Assembly (NCBI RefSeq): GCF_019059575.1
Contig: NW_024882191.1
Coordinates: 124,001 to 188,000 of the forward strand
Source of the DNA: Amphibalanus amphitrite
Lineage: Eukaryota > Arthropoda > Thecostraca > Balanomorpha > Balanidae
Reading direction: 5' to 3'
Length of the DNA: 64,000 bases
The translations under genes were made by a program, and so were the position numbers. Below are positions 22,592 to 33,903 of this stretch, one piece after another. Under the pieces are notes generated by a model. It did not search any database and was not told where the DNA came from. It was given only the letters and a program-made list of their open reading frames with translations. The first letter of the stretch is position 1, and each line of letters opens with the position of its first letter.

Positions 22592-23736
22592 CAGCTGGAT
22601 TACCATTTGGAGATCCTTTTGAAGTCCATGCATTTCATCCACAAAATAACAAACTGAACCGTGAATTATTTTTATTGTTTTACTCTGCAACGCAAGCATA
22701 TACATTTTCATCAGTACGTACCTACCAACATTAGACATTAACTACAATGGACATTGTTGTTTGGTCAACACCACATCGATGAGGCGACTGCTATCAGAAT
22801 CAAGAACAGAATTACAATGTAGTTATACACTGGACCATACGTACGCTATTCCACATAGGCACAATAAACGACGTGATACAATATCATTCCGATCGGTGAT
22901 ACTGTCTGTTGTTCTGACAGATAGATTTCTTAATCTTCCGTGGCGATCAGAATTTTCAGAAGTCAGAACGTAGCTATAATGCGGGCACGCTGCCCATCTG
23001 CGTGTAGAGCCGGTAGAGGACCCGTGTAGAGCCGGTAGACGGCATCTGTCCGGTGCAAGTTCGTGCCTGCAACAGTACAGGACAGCACGGGTTAATTGGG
23101 CGATGGGATCAAATTAATTACCACACAGGGTCATTTGTCAAATATCACAATATAATAACTTTAAGCTCATGCATCTTGCATTGTCATTTAGGCAGCCTGA
23201 CCACAACAAATATGGCACTGACAATTTTCTGCTGGCAAAATAAATTGTGATCACAAATTTTAAGCCTCTTTCTCACCTCTGTTAAACTCAGTACTTACAA
23301 AGATGCCAAATGCAACCAAATTTATTCAAATAACTATTTTCAGTATTTGCAGTCGACTAAAACGAATATCGCATACAGCAGCACAAGAAAAGTCACTCAC
23401 CAGCCGCGTGATTCTGCTCAGCTTCCTCTTTTACAGCAGGACTGGGTCCCGGTCGACCGCGGGCAGTCCCAGGCCCAGCGAACGCGAAACCCGTCGCGCG
23501 CCGGCCGGGCGGCCGACGTCGACGCCCGATTTGAACTGTGGCGCCGGCGCGGCCGGCCGGCGCCAACGGTCGGGCGCCGCCAGCGTAGGCACACAGAGAA
23601 AAAGTAGTGCTGTTTAAATGAGCGGAAACGGCGTGGATTTTGCGAATCATTTTTTTTAATGAAAAACCAAGGCCTTGTTGTGATGCTTATCAAGTATAAC
23701 CAGTCAAAGGTCATCCCATTACCTCTAAGTCTATTG
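22592..23736. other. Unassigned DNA with a G+C-rich island
   Basis: A+T-rich except for 23430-23600, which is strongly G+C-rich and CpG-rich. Overlapping short ORFs on both strands cross the island but show no recognisable domain. It could be a captured host fragment; this is a guess from composition only. Confidence 0.35.
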
Positions 23737-23927
23737 GTACCAATTGGTGACCAATTGGATACATTTCAAATGGTCATGAAATGGTTCCAATTGGTACCAA
23801 TTGGTGGCCAATTGGACACATTTCAAATGGAACCTCTTTGGAACCATTTGGAAAAGTGTTCAATAAGTCAAATGGTTTTTTCCCATTTGGAACCATTTGG
23901 TAATTTCTAATGGTATTTTTTACTGGG
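23737..23927. mobile_element. CCCAGTAAAAA-family end, second inverted copy
   Basis: Nearly identical to 22425-22591, ending GGTATTTTTTACTGGG. No left partner is present nearby. Confidence 0.7.
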
Positions 23928-24186
23928 CAGTCCGTATTCAAAACACACTTGAAACCATTAGAGACCATCAAGGTAGAAACACTTTTGAAGCATACTTGTC
24001 ACACATCTGGAAACAGGGCTGCAAAGTGGTGGATTTATGACTCTAACTCCGACTCTGACTCAAAAATTGACTCCAGCTCCGACTACGGTTCGGACTTTGC
24101 TTTTATTCATCTCATGGAATAAAAGTTATTGCCATATAAGTAGGTATGTTTTTCTTGCCTAAAACGACCCTTGAATGTTTTTCAAA

Positions 24187-25108
24187 TGCATTTTTCATTT
24201 CGACACCAGTTGAAATAGAATGAGATACACCATTTCAAAACAGATTTGCTTTTCCATTTGGGAACCATTTCGACACCAATTGGGATGAAATGGGACAACC
24301 ATTTGGGATGAAATGGTTTTCTTCCATTTGGAGACCAATTGGACACCAATTGGGATCAAATGGGAAAAACCATTTGAGATCAAATGGGAAAAACCATTTG
24401 AGATCAAATGGGAGTTTCTTTCAAATGGAAACCATTAGATACCAATTGGGATCAAATGGGACACACCATTTGGGATGAAATGGTTTATTCCATTTGGAAC
24501 CAATTGGTATCAAATGGAAAGCACCATTTCAGACCAATTGGGAAGTTACCAATTGGAAACCATCTCGATACCAATTGGGGACATACCATTTGGTATCAAA
24601 TGGAAAACACCATTTCAGACCAATTGGGAAATTACCAATTGGAAACCATTTCGATACCAATTGGGACCAAATGGGACACACCATTTGGAATGAAATGGTT
24701 TTATTCCATTTGGAACCAATTGGTATTAAATGGAAAGCACCATTTCAGACCAATTGGGAAGTTACCAATTGGAAACCATCTCGATACCAGTTGGGGACAT
24801 ACCATTTGGGATCAAATGGAAAACACCATTTCAGACCAATTGGGAAATTACCAATTGGAAACCATTTCGATACCAATTGGGACCAAATGGGACACACCAT
24901 TTGGAATGAAATGGTTTTATTCCATTTGGAACCAATTGGGATCAAATGGAAAACACCATTTGAAATCAAATGGGATTTATTTTCCATTAGGAAACCATTT
25001 CAAAACCAATTGGGACCAAATGGAAAACACCATTTCAGACCAATTGGGAAATTACCAATTGGAAACCATTTCAAATGGTCATAAAAACCATTAGAACCTA
25101 TTTCAAAC
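24187..25108. repeat. Array of ACCATTTGG / ACCAATTGG palindromic units
   Basis: About 0.9 kb of units alternating near-palindromic ACCAATTGG and ACCATTTGGxATxAAATGG, with larger repeats (two blocks of about 240 bp, near 24480-24690 and 24690-24920, are close copies). It continues at 31325-31387 after the LTR element. The 228- and 196-codon ORFs are low-complexity. Confidence 0.8.
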
Positions 25109-26087
25109 TGTAGGGATCATCTACGCGATTTGTCATCTATGCGATTTGTCATTTCATGTTGTCATTTTTATTTATATTGTCACCGCCTTATTAATCAATC
25201 TGTTACCTGTTGTCAATTGCGCGTCAAGTTTGTTTGTTATTTGTAAACCGGCCTGCCGCTGGCCTCAACCTTCCTAGTAACCGCTGTGCCATACGCTATA
25301 GAACGTGTCGTGCAAAGGTCACGGCGGCACCCCTGAGGCGGCCGCTGCCCGTACGTTTAGGAGCCCATTGTCGTGACGTCATGACTGTGGACAAAGGTCG
25401 CGGTAGGGGCTCTCCCGGCAGCCGGACGGTGACTCATACGTTGAGCTTGTCTCTCGCCGCGCCTGCGGGCATATTGGTAGTACTAGGGACGGCCAGCATG
25501 TGACCGCGGTTTTCGGCGACATTGTCAATTCGTTTTTCGACTCTGCTGTTCGCTGCAAGACCAATACACATAGAAAACGGCTCGGGCATTTGGAGAAGAG
25601 CGGCTACTCTGAGGCGATGGAAGAACACGGAGATTCACACAAACGACCTGACTAGGTTGCACCGGCCACAGTCGACCGAGGTGGGCTTCCGCGCCCTTAA
25701 AGACGCCTCTGACTGGCCATTGCGCTGACACCCTGGTCGGACCACGGTCATTGATCGGACCCTGCCACTGGTTCGTGCTCAGGCTGCCTTAGCGGGTAGA
25801 CCTGCTCGACCAGACGCCCCACTGGTGGGCGAGTGCTCGGTTCCGACTTTCACCGCCGGTCCAACAGCGTTCTGCTGGTTCCCGCCGATCCGGTTACGAC
25901 ACCGCAAGTGCCGTACCGACTCGGGCGTCCCAGGTGGGCGTAACGGTTACCACACCAGTTCGCGACCCCCAGGCTCTGTCAGCCGTCGTACGGCTCTCGG
26001 ACGGACACTCTAATAGATCAGCCACAGATCAATAGGTTGTCACGGACCGTCCGTCCAGCCACGCGCTACCCACAGCGCAGTACGACA
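25109..26087 (+). repeat. 5' LTR of the CsRn1-type element
   Basis: Starts TGTAGGG and ends ACGACA; 979 bp, matching 30342-31320 with no difference seen. Confidence 0.95.
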
Positions 26088-26089
26088 AT

Positions 26090-26107
26090 TGGTGACCCCG
26101 ACGTGAT
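26090..26107 (+). other. Primer-binding site, tRNA-Trp
   Basis: TGGTGACCCCGACGTGAT, two bases after the LTR, is complementary to the 3' end of animal tRNA-Trp as I know it. Confidence 0.8.
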
Positions 26108-26135
26108 CTCCGTTGTTCGACCTTAGCCTCTCGTC

Positions 26136-27056
26136 ATGCCCGCGGACAGCGCACAGTCCGGCGCCGCAGCTCAAGACCCAGCCAGCGTTCCAGCTCCAGC
26201 CTCCGAGTCCGCTCATCGGCCCATGGCTAGCTTCCGGCTACCACCATACTCTCCGGAAGAGCCCGACCTGTGGCTACTGCAGGTGCAGTGCGCCTTCGAC
26301 GTCAGCGGGGTCGACTCCGACGAGCTGAGGTTTAAGCTCCTCGTCGCAAACCTCCCCGCCAACATCGCCGTCCAGGTCAAGGACGTCATCCGGTCATCTC
26401 GGTCTTTTGACGTGCTGTGTGCAGCGCTCCAAGCCCGCCTGGCACAGTCACGCGCCGACCGACTACAAGCCCTGCTCGGCCGCCAGCAGCTCGGCGATCA
26501 GAAGCCGACGGCGCTGTTACGCTCAATGCGCAACGAGCTAGCCGCAGCCGGGGACGCCCGGGTTGATACAGAGCTCTTCCGTACCCTGTTTCAACAACGG
26601 CTACCGCAACCCGTCCGTGCTGCCCTCGCCCTCCTGCCAGCCGACAGCACGCTTGACGCACTGGCAGAAGCGGCCGACCGGTACCTGGAAGCTAGCGGAC
26701 CCGACCCACGGCTATCAGCGATCGCGGCACAGCCGTACACACAGCCGGCACCGCCCATCGCTACTGCAGCGACAGCCCCAGCGCCAGCTGCAACCCCTGC
26801 GCTGGACACCGTCATCGCCTCCCTGGTCGCTAAGATGGAGCGCCTGGAGGCCAGCAACCGACGACTCGAGGACGCCGTGCGGCGCGACCGCAGCCGTTCC
26901 CGGCCGCGCCAGGCGTCTCGCCAGTCACGCCGCCCGTCACCGGCTCGTCCTTCAACGCCGCCGCACGACGACACGCTGTGTTGGTACCACCAGCGATTCG
27001 GCGCCCAAGCGCGCCGATGCAAGCTGCCGTGCTCCTGGATCGCCTCGGAAAACTGA
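26136..27056 (+). CDS. gag: gag of the CsRn1-type element
   Basis: 306 codons. A structural gag protein with a capsid-like helical region and a C-terminal Cys/His motif of the CHCC type rather than the usual CCHC knuckle. The pol frame overlaps its end in the -1 frame, as is common in this superfamily. Confidence 0.85.
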   Translation: MPADSAQSGAAAQDPASVPAPASESAHRPMASFRLPPYSPEEPDLWLLQVQCAFDVSGVDSDELRFKLLVANLPANIAVQVKDVIRSSRSFDVLCAALQARLAQSRADRLQALLGRQQLGDQKPTALLRSMRNELAAAGDARVDTELFRTLFQQRLPQPVRAALALLPADSTLDALAEAADRYLEASGPDPRLSAIAAQPYTQPAPPIATAATAPAPAATPALDTVIASLVAKMERLEASNRRLEDAVRRDRSRSRPRQASRQSRRPSPARPSTPPHDDTLCWYHQRFGAQARRCKLPCSWIASEN

Positions 27057-30000
27057 GGCGCCCCGTGCTGATGGCGCAAAGCACGGGCGCCCCTCCCGCC
27101 GCGCCACTCCTCTTCGTGAGGGACACGGAGACGGACCGGCAATTTCTAGTCGACACCGGGGCGCAGGTCAGCGTGCTGCCTCGCCGCTGCCTGCCCAACG
27201 GGTCTACGCTGACCCCTGCTCCTGTCGGCCAGCAGCTCGTCGCGGCAAACGGCTCACCGATCGCGGTGCACGGCACCTGCCTGCTGGACGTCACCTTGAG
27301 TCAGCAGCACCGCCTGAAACATCGATTCTTCGTCACTGACGTCACCACACCCATCTTGGGCACCGACTTCCTGGCCGCACATCACCTCGTCGTGGACGTT
27401 GCCAACCAGCGTCTCCTGCGGGACGGCACCGTCTGCGCCAGCGCCGAGCGGTCAAGGCTGTGCTCCATCGGAGTGCGTCTCGTCCGGGAGCAGGCTGCTG
27501 CTCGCTTCGCAGCTGTCCTCGCCCGGTACCCGGACGTGACCTCACCAAAACCTGGACCAACACCGGTGAAGCACAACGTGACGCACCACATCGTCACCAA
27601 GGGTCCACCGGTGTACCAGCGGCCACGACGCCTTCCGCTGGAGCGCCTTCAAATCGCACGTGCCGAGTTCAACAAGATGCTCCAGCAAGGCACCATTCGA
27701 CCGTCGAGCAGCAGCTGGACAACTCCACTCCACATGGTGCCAAAGAAGAGACCCGGCGAGTGGCGTCCTTGCGGCGACTACAGAGCGCTGAACGCCCGCA
27801 CCGTACCAGACCGCTACCCGCTGCCGTACCTGCGGGACTTTTCAGCCGACCTGCATGGGTGCACCGTCTTCAGCACCATTGACTTGGTGAAGGCTTACCA
27901 CCAGATCCCGGTGGAACCTGCCGACGTCCCCAAGACAGCCATCACGACACCGTTCGGCCTCTACGAATGCGTTCGGATGCCGTTCGGCCTCAGAAACGCC
28001 GGACAGACCTTCCAGCGTTTCATGGATGAGGTCCTCCGCGGCATACCGGGCTGCTTCGTCTACCTGGACGACATTCTGCTGGCCAGCCCGACTGCCGAAC
28101 ACCACCTGCAGCTCCTGGACCAAGTGCTTCAGCGCCTCAACACCTACGGCGTCGTCGTCAACAGGCACAAGTGCGTCCTGGGACAGGAGCAGGTGGTGTT
28201 CCTCGGCCACTCGGTAGACGCCGACGGCGTCCGCCCGCTGCCTGGACGAGTCGAGGCCATCAAAGACTTCCCGGAACCGACCACTCAGTCCCAGCTACGG
28301 AGGTTCCTGGGGATGGTAGCCTACTACCACCGCTTCATCCCCCAGGCAGCCGAGCTCCTGCAGCCTCTGCACGCCTTAATCACCCACAAGGCAAAACGCT
28401 CGAGAGCGCCTGTCACGTGGACAGACTCGGCGCGGCAGCGTTTCAAGAACGTCAAGGACGCCCTGGCCACGGCGACACATCTCGCACACCAAGTCCCGGA
28501 CGCGCCGCTCGCCCTCTTCGTCGACGCCTCGGACTGCGGAGTGGGCGCCGTCCTCCAGCAGCACGTCGCCGGCGAGTGGCAGCCCCTCGCTTTCTTCTCG
28601 AAAACGCTCCAGCCTGCGGAGAAGAAATACAGCACGTTCGGGCGCGAGCTACTCGCCATCTACCTGGCCGTCCGGCACTTCAAGCACGCCATCGAAGGAC
28701 GGTCAGCAATCATTTTCACAGACCACCGACCACTGGTAACGGCCATCGGCTCCTCGTCCGACCGCTACTCGCCACGAGAGGTCCGCCACCTGGACTACAT
28801 CGGCCAGTTCGTGTCGGACATCCGCCATGTGCCTGGCAAGGACAACGTGGTCGCCGACACGCTGTCACGCACGGTCTCGATGGTGGCCCAGCCGCGACCC
28901 CCGCTCGCCGACTTCACCGCCATCGCCAAGGCCCAGTCCGAAGACGGCTCGCTGGAAGACCTCGAGGCCTCAGACACCTCACTGCGCCTGCGCCACATCC
29001 CGGTCGGCGATGGACTCCGTCTGCTCTGCGACGAGTCCACCGGATCACCTCGGCCGGTCCTCCCAGTGGCTCTGCGCCGGCCCTTCGCCAAGGCTCTGCA
29101 CGACCTGTCGCACCCTGGCGTCGAGGCCACCGTCAAGCTCGTCTCTAAGCGGTTCGTCTGGCCCGGTATGGATCGCGACGTGCGCCGCTGGACCCGAACC
29201 TGCCTCGCCTGTCAGCGCTGCAAAATCGGCCGGCACACCAAGTCTGACGTCGGCACCTTCCAGCCACCTCAGCAACGCTTCGACCACGTCCACGTGGACC
29301 TTGTCGGCCCGATGCCTCCGTCAAGAGGACACTCGTACCTCCTGACGTGCGTCGACCGGTTCACTCGGTGGCCAGAAGTCATCCCTCTGCCGGACATCCG
29401 CACCACCACGGTCGCCCGCGCCTTCCTCGAGCACTGGATCGCCCGATTCGGCGTTCCGTCCATCATCACGACGGACCGAGGCGCCCAGTTCGAGTCGGCC
29501 CTCTGGTCGGAGCTACAGCGATTCCTGGGCTGCCAGCGAACTCGGACGACGTCCTACCACCCGGCCTGCAACGGTATGGTGGAACGCCTGCATCGCCAGC
29601 TGAAGGCCAGCCTCCGTGCACACCAGGCTACGTCATGGACGGACGTGCTGCCGCTGGTGCTCCTGGGCATACGCTCCACCGTCAAGGCGGACCTGCAGGC
29701 GACGTCAGCCGAGCTGGTGTACGGCTCCTCACTGCGGCTTCCTGGTGAGTTCTTCATCAGCAGCCAAGCCTCAGCAGCATCACCGGCCGGTTTCGTACAA
29801 GATCTGAAGCGCGCCATGTCTCAGGTGCGGCCGACACTCCCACGTCCGGTCCAGCGCGCCACGTACGTCCCGACGGCACTCCAGACGGCGACACACGTCT
29901 TCGTGCGCAGGGACTGTCACCGCTACCCGCTGGACGCTCCATACGACGGACCGTTCCCGGTTACCGAAAGGACCACCAAAACCATCACCATCGACCGTCG

Positions 30001-30346
30001 ACAGAAAAAGGAAGTCATCAGCATCGACCGGTGTAAGGCCGCCTTCCTGGAGACGCCAGACGAATCCGGTCATCGACAGCCTGACCTGCCGACTGTGCAG
30101 CCGCACGGTACTCAGTCCAGCGGCCCGCCGGCCGCGCCACCGCTCAGCAATGAGCCCAGCGGCCCGGAGCTTCTGATCTACGGTGACGCACCAAATCGCC
30201 CTGCAGCCGTCGCTCAGGCTGACGCTGCACCACTGCAGCCTCAGCCGATACTACGGACGACCCGCTCCGGCCGCGTCATACGACCTCCGGTAAGATATCG
30301 CCATGTCACTTTTGTCCGCGACATGTCTGGCGAGGGGGTACTGTAG
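26978..30346 (+). CDS. pol: pol of the CsRn1-type element
   Basis: 1122 codons. Order of parts: aspartic protease, reverse transcriptase, RNase H, integrase, then a Pro-rich tail. Integrase follows RNase H, as in Ty3/gypsy elements. The frame runs into the first bases of the 3' LTR. It looks whole. Confidence 0.95.
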   Translation: MLVPPAIRRPSAPMQAAVLLDRLGKLRRPVLMAQSTGAPPAAPLLFVRDTETDRQFLVDTGAQVSVLPRRCLPNGSTLTPAPVGQQLVAANGSPIAVHGTCLLDVTLSQQHRLKHRFFVTDVTTPILGTDFLAAHHLVVDVANQRLLRDGTVCASAERSRLCSIGVRLVREQAAARFAAVLARYPDVTSPKPGPTPVKHNVTHHIVTKGPPVYQRPRRLPLERLQIARAEFNKMLQQGTIRPSSSSWTTPLHMVPKKRPGEWRPCGDYRALNARTVPDRYPLPYLRDFSADLHGCTVFSTIDLVKAYHQIPVEPADVPKTAITTPFGLYECVRMPFGLRNAGQTFQRFMDEVLRGIPGCFVYLDDILLASPTAEHHLQLLDQVLQRLNTYGVVVNRHKCVLGQEQVVFLGHSVDADGVRPLPGRVEAIKDFPEPTTQSQLRRFLGMVAYYHRFIPQAAELLQPLHALITHKAKRSRAPVTWTDSARQRFKNVKDALATATHLAHQVPDAPLALFVDASDCGVGAVLQQHVAGEWQPLAFFSKTLQPAEKKYSTFGRELLAIYLAVRHFKHAIEGRSAIIFTDHRPLVTAIGSSSDRYSPREVRHLDYIGQFVSDIRHVPGKDNVVADTLSRTVSMVAQPRPPLADFTAIAKAQSEDGSLEDLEASDTSLRLRHIPVGDGLRLLCDESTGSPRPVLPVALRRPFAKALHDLSHPGVEATVKLVSKRFVWPGMDRDVRRWTRTCLACQRCKIGRHTKSDVGTFQPPQQRFDHVHVDLVGPMPPSRGHSYLLTCVDRFTRWPEVIPLPDIRTTTVARAFLEHWIARFGVPSIITTDRGAQFESALWSELQRFLGCQRTRTTSYHPACNGMVERLHRQLKASLRAHQATSWTDVLPLVLLGIRSTVKADLQATSAELVYGSSLRLPGEFFISSQASAASPAGFVQDLKRAMSQVRPTLPRPVQRATYVPTALQTATHVFVRRDCHRYPLDAPYDGPFPVTERTTKTITIDRRQKKEVISIDRCKAAFLETPDESGHRQPDLPTVQPHGTQSSGPPAAPPLSNEPSGPELLIYGDAPNRPAAVAQADAAPLQPQPILRTTRSGRVIRPPVRYRHVTFVRDMSGEGVL

Positions 30347-31320
30347 GGATCATCTACGCGATTTGTCATCTATGCGATTTGTCATTTCATGTTGTCATTT
30401 TTATTTATATTGTCACCGCCTTATTAATCAATCTGTTACCTGTTGTCAATTGCGCGTCAAGTTTGTTTGTTATTTGTAAACCGGCCTGCCGCTGGCCTCA
30501 ACCTTCCTAGTAACCGCTGTGCCATACGCTATAGAACGTGTCGTGCAAAGGTCACGGCGGCACCCCTGAGGCGGCCGCTGCCCGTACGTTTAGGAGCCCA
30601 TTGTCGTGACGTCATGACTGTGGACAAAGGTCGCGGTAGGGGCTCTCCCGGCAGCCGGACGGTGACTCATACGTTGAGCTTGTCTCTCGCCGCGCCTGCG
30701 GGCATATTGGTAGTACTAGGGACGGCCAGCATGTGACCGCGGTTTTCGGCGACATTGTCAATTCGTTTTTCGACTCTGCTGTTCGCTGCAAGACCAATAC
30801 ACATAGAAAACGGCTCGGGCATTTGGAGAAGAGCGGCTACTCTGAGGCGATGGAAGAACACGGAGATTCACACAAACGACCTGACTAGGTTGCACCGGCC
30901 ACAGTCGACCGAGGTGGGCTTCCGCGCCCTTAAAGACGCCTCTGACTGGCCATTGCGCTGACACCCTGGTCGGACCACGGTCATTGATCGGACCCTGCCA
31001 CTGGTTCGTGCTCAGGCTGCCTTAGCGGGTAGACCTGCTCGACCAGACGCCCCACTGGTGGGCGAGTGCTCGGTTCCGACTTTCACCGCCGGTCCAACAG
31101 CGTTCTGCTGGTTCCCGCCGATCCGGTTACGACACCGCAAGTGCCGTACCGACTCGGGCGTCCCAGGTGGGCGTAACGGTTACCACACCAGTTCGCGACC
31201 CCCAGGCTCTGTCAGCCGTCGTACGGCTCTCGGACGGACACTCTAATAGATCAGCCACAGATCAATAGGTTGTCACGGACCGTCCGTCCAGCCACGCGCT
31301 ACCCACAGCGCAGTACGACA
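30342..31320 (+). repeat. 3' LTR of the CsRn1-type element
   Basis: 979 bp, same ends and length as the 5' LTR; followed by AAAC. Confidence 0.95.
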
Positions 31321-32052
31321 AAACCATTTGACACATTTGAAACCAATTGGTAAATCCTAATGGTTTCAAATGGTATTTTTTACTGGGTTACTGCTGCAGT
31401 TTGCAGTCCACTGTTTCATGTATTTGTGTTTCATTTGACGTGTCTGTAGTCGTTTGAAATATACATTCAATCAAAGTCAACCACTACTTACCTTTTGCAA
31501 TGCTCGAGCCTCGATGACCGGTTAAGCAGAGCATATGAGTGACCGTGACAATTTCAAATATGCATTGAAACCGCACAACCTGCTGAAAGTGCATTGGCTG
31601 CTCCTTGCTACTTGATCCAGTGTGAAGCAAAAGCAAGATTCAAGTCGAGACTTGAGAAAACAGGAGCCATCACTCGAGCCGAACCCGAGCAAAGCCACAG
31701 CAGTTTGCAATGTATAAACCCCATTCACTTCTATAGCTTAAGTCGGGATAGACAGGGCACACAGAGTGGGCTTGCCGGAGTTCAGCCCGCTCGGGCCCAG
31801 AGTAATCTCCATTATATAAATGGATTCACTGCTCGGGCTTAAATCGGGCTAACGCCAATCGTCAGGGCCTCCTCTAAGGATTTTTCACTGGGTGGGCAAA
31901 ATTTTTCGCCGCTCCCCTGCCCAAGGGCAGATCCAGTCACTTGTTTTGGGGTGCAACCATTTTCACCTGCGACTGGGGGGGGGGGGGGCGGGTTAAGGCC
32001 TATGTCACTTTCACAGTCAACCAACTGTGCCATTTATAGTTTAACGTTTGTC

Positions 32053-33242
32053 CATAGGCGGCGGAACGATTTGAGACAAGGGGGGGCACCAGCTCGAGGA
32101 GCCTAACCTAGGGTACCCCCAAATCCTGTTTTCTCATCGAATTAAGGCCACTTATTTTTCGTCACAGCCCTGACACGATGATTTTTTTATTTTTTTTTTA
32201 CTAAACGAAAATGGCAGTTCACCCCCGTATGTGTGGTTAACTTTTAGCTGATCCTCAAGTACCTATGTGTTTGTCTCTTCCTTATTGTCGTTTGATAAAT
32301 TCCATTTATCCTACATGTATCAAATTCCCAAGAAGCCATCGCAGTAGGTACTAATCATTGGCGAATCCCAGGGGGGAGGTCACATGGGTCATGACTTAGG
32401 GCCTGGGGTCACCACATGCCTGCCAGGAGCACCACAGGCCTGACAGCCGACAGGGGCACCACAGGCCCGCCAGGGGTACCACAGGCCTAGCAGGGGCACC
32501 ACGGGCCTGTCAGTGGCATCACAGGCCTGTCAGGAGCACCATCGGCCTAGCAAAAGCACTACAGGTCTTCCAGGGGCACCACAGACCTGCCAGGGACACC
32601 AGAGGCCTGCCAGGGGCACTATCGGCTTCGCAGGGGAACCACCGGCCTCGCAAGGGCACCATGGGCCTGTCAAGGGCACCACAAGCCTGTCGTTGGCACT
32701 TTAGGATTGCCAGGGGCACCACAAACCTGTCAAGGGCACCTGCGTTCTAACAGGGGCACCACAGGCTCGCCAGGGGCACCACAGACCTGCCACGGCCCAG
32801 GGACACCACAGGCCTAGCAAGGACACCACAGGCCTGTCAGGGGCACCACGGGCCTGTCAGGGCCCATGGGCACCTAAGTCATGTCAGGGCCCACCGTAGG
32901 CTTGTCAGGGGGCAGAGTAGTTAGGTTCCACAGTATTTCCAGGGGCACCAGCGGCCTAGCAGGGGCACCAGTCATCACATGACTAACCAAAAATAAAGAA
33001 AATATAAAAACTGAAAATAGGGCACCACCAAAATTGAGTGGCCGAAATCCGTTGAGGTTTTAATTTTGGGTATAGGTAGGGGCACCACTTCGATTCATGA
33101 CCTTCCTTTTGGAGTTTTCCCGAATCCGCCCCTGGTACTAATACATCAAATTTAAGGGGGGGCACCTTGCTATTGGTGCCCCCCTTGCAGAATTCAAGGG
33201 GGGGCACGGTGCCCCGGTGCCCCCCCCGTTCCGCCGCCTATG
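32053..33242. mobile_element. hAT-like element 3 (1190 bp)
   Basis: Ends CATAGGCGGCGGAACG and its exact inverse, with an exact 8-bp duplication CGTTTGTC (32045-32052 and 33243-33250). The interior is a tandem array and two stretches ending in GGGGGGGCAC. Non-autonomous. Confidence 0.92.
32400..32960. repeat. Tandem array, unit AGGGGCACCACAGGCCTGCC
   Basis: About 25 units of 20 bp, well kept, fill the middle of hAT-like element 3. The 63- and 67-codon ORFs across it are by-products. Confidence 0.88.
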
Positions 33243-33250
33243 CGTTTGTC

Positions 33251-33770
33251 GTGTGTGATATGGTATTTCGTGTGTATTTCACCTTATAGGTATGCCTATT
33301 GTTTACATTAGTGATATCAATAACGGAAAATCAGGATACCGATACCAAACCAAATGCCAACCAAAACCATGAAAAATACCGAAACCAAACCAACTTGGGA
33401 ACATGAGGGAAATACCAACTTTTTACCGAATTCGTATCTTCTTATACATTAGCCGGATTCGTAATACCAACAAAATACCAACAACATTAGGATCAAAATA
33501 CCAAATACCAAGTTGGTATCAGTTTGGTATCGGTATACCAAAAAGTTGGTATCCGATTGACATCTCTAGTCTACATACATTTAAAATTTTAAGAAGACTG
33601 CAAAAGTGCAGAGTTAAACTTACTATGATTGCTCCTTGAACCAGAAATCAAATAGGTAGGTGATGCTCGCTGCCTCTTTTTAGGAGGCATGGTCAGCTTA
33701 CTCTTGGCGCGTTCTCTTGATCTAAATACGGCTTTTATTGACCTTAATCTACTTGTAATACATCCTTGGC
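33251..33770. other. A+T-rich interval with ATACCAA repeats
   Basis: Part of hAT-like element 2. From 33330 to 33560 the motif ATACCAA(A/C) recurs irregularly. No gene supported. Confidence 0.45.
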
Positions 33771-33774
33771 CTTG

Positions 33775-33899
33775 TAGCGCGCTACCCTGCTGGCCCATGC
33801 CGGTCTTTGAGGGTCCCACACTGACCTCTGAGGCCCCATGCTGGCCTGTAAAGGCCTCTGAGGGCCCCGCACTGGATTCTGAAGACCCGATGCCGGCCT
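33775..33899. repeat. Left part of a CTCTGAGGGCCC array
   Basis: Units with CTCTGAGGGCCC(C)(A/G)CACTGG. The array resumes at 35635, so the element between was inserted into it. Confidence 0.7.
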
Positions 33900-33903
33900 T
33901 TAA

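Larger units (their letters stand above)
25109..31320 (+). mobile_element. Ty3/gypsy LTR retrotransposon, CsRn1-type, looks whole
   Basis: 6.2-kb element with two 979-bp LTRs, a primer-binding site matching tRNA-Trp, gag, pol and a 4-bp duplication AAAC (25105-25108, 31321-31324). The tRNA-Trp primer and the unusual Cys-His motif of gag are features of the CsRn1 clade. No break is apparent and the LTRs show no difference by eye, so it is very young. It lies inside an ACCAATTGG array. Confidence 0.92.
15887..31387. mobile_element. CCCAGTAAAAAATACC element or element pair, 2-bp TT duplication
   Basis: This interrupts copy B with CCCAGTAAAAAATACCATT at the left and its inverse at the right. Comparison with copy A (10261-10270) leaves an overlap of TT (15885-15886, 31388-31389), so the duplication is probably 2 bp. 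The left arm (15887-16085) is closer to the inverted copies ending at 22591 and 23927 than to the right arm (31325-31387), so two neighbouring elements may have fused by deletion. The body alternates ACCAATTGG, CCATTTGG and ACCATT palindromes. No coding region of its own is seen. It hosts two hAT-like elements and an LTR element. Confidence 0.65.

Noticed and set aside
24408-25094. 228-codon ORF rich in N, W, T and I
   Set aside because: Translation of ACCAATTGG/CCATTTGG units; a pentamer-to-nonamer array stays open by chance.
28171-29148. 325-codon ORF inside the CsRn1-type pol region
   Set aside because: Alternate-frame shadow of pol.
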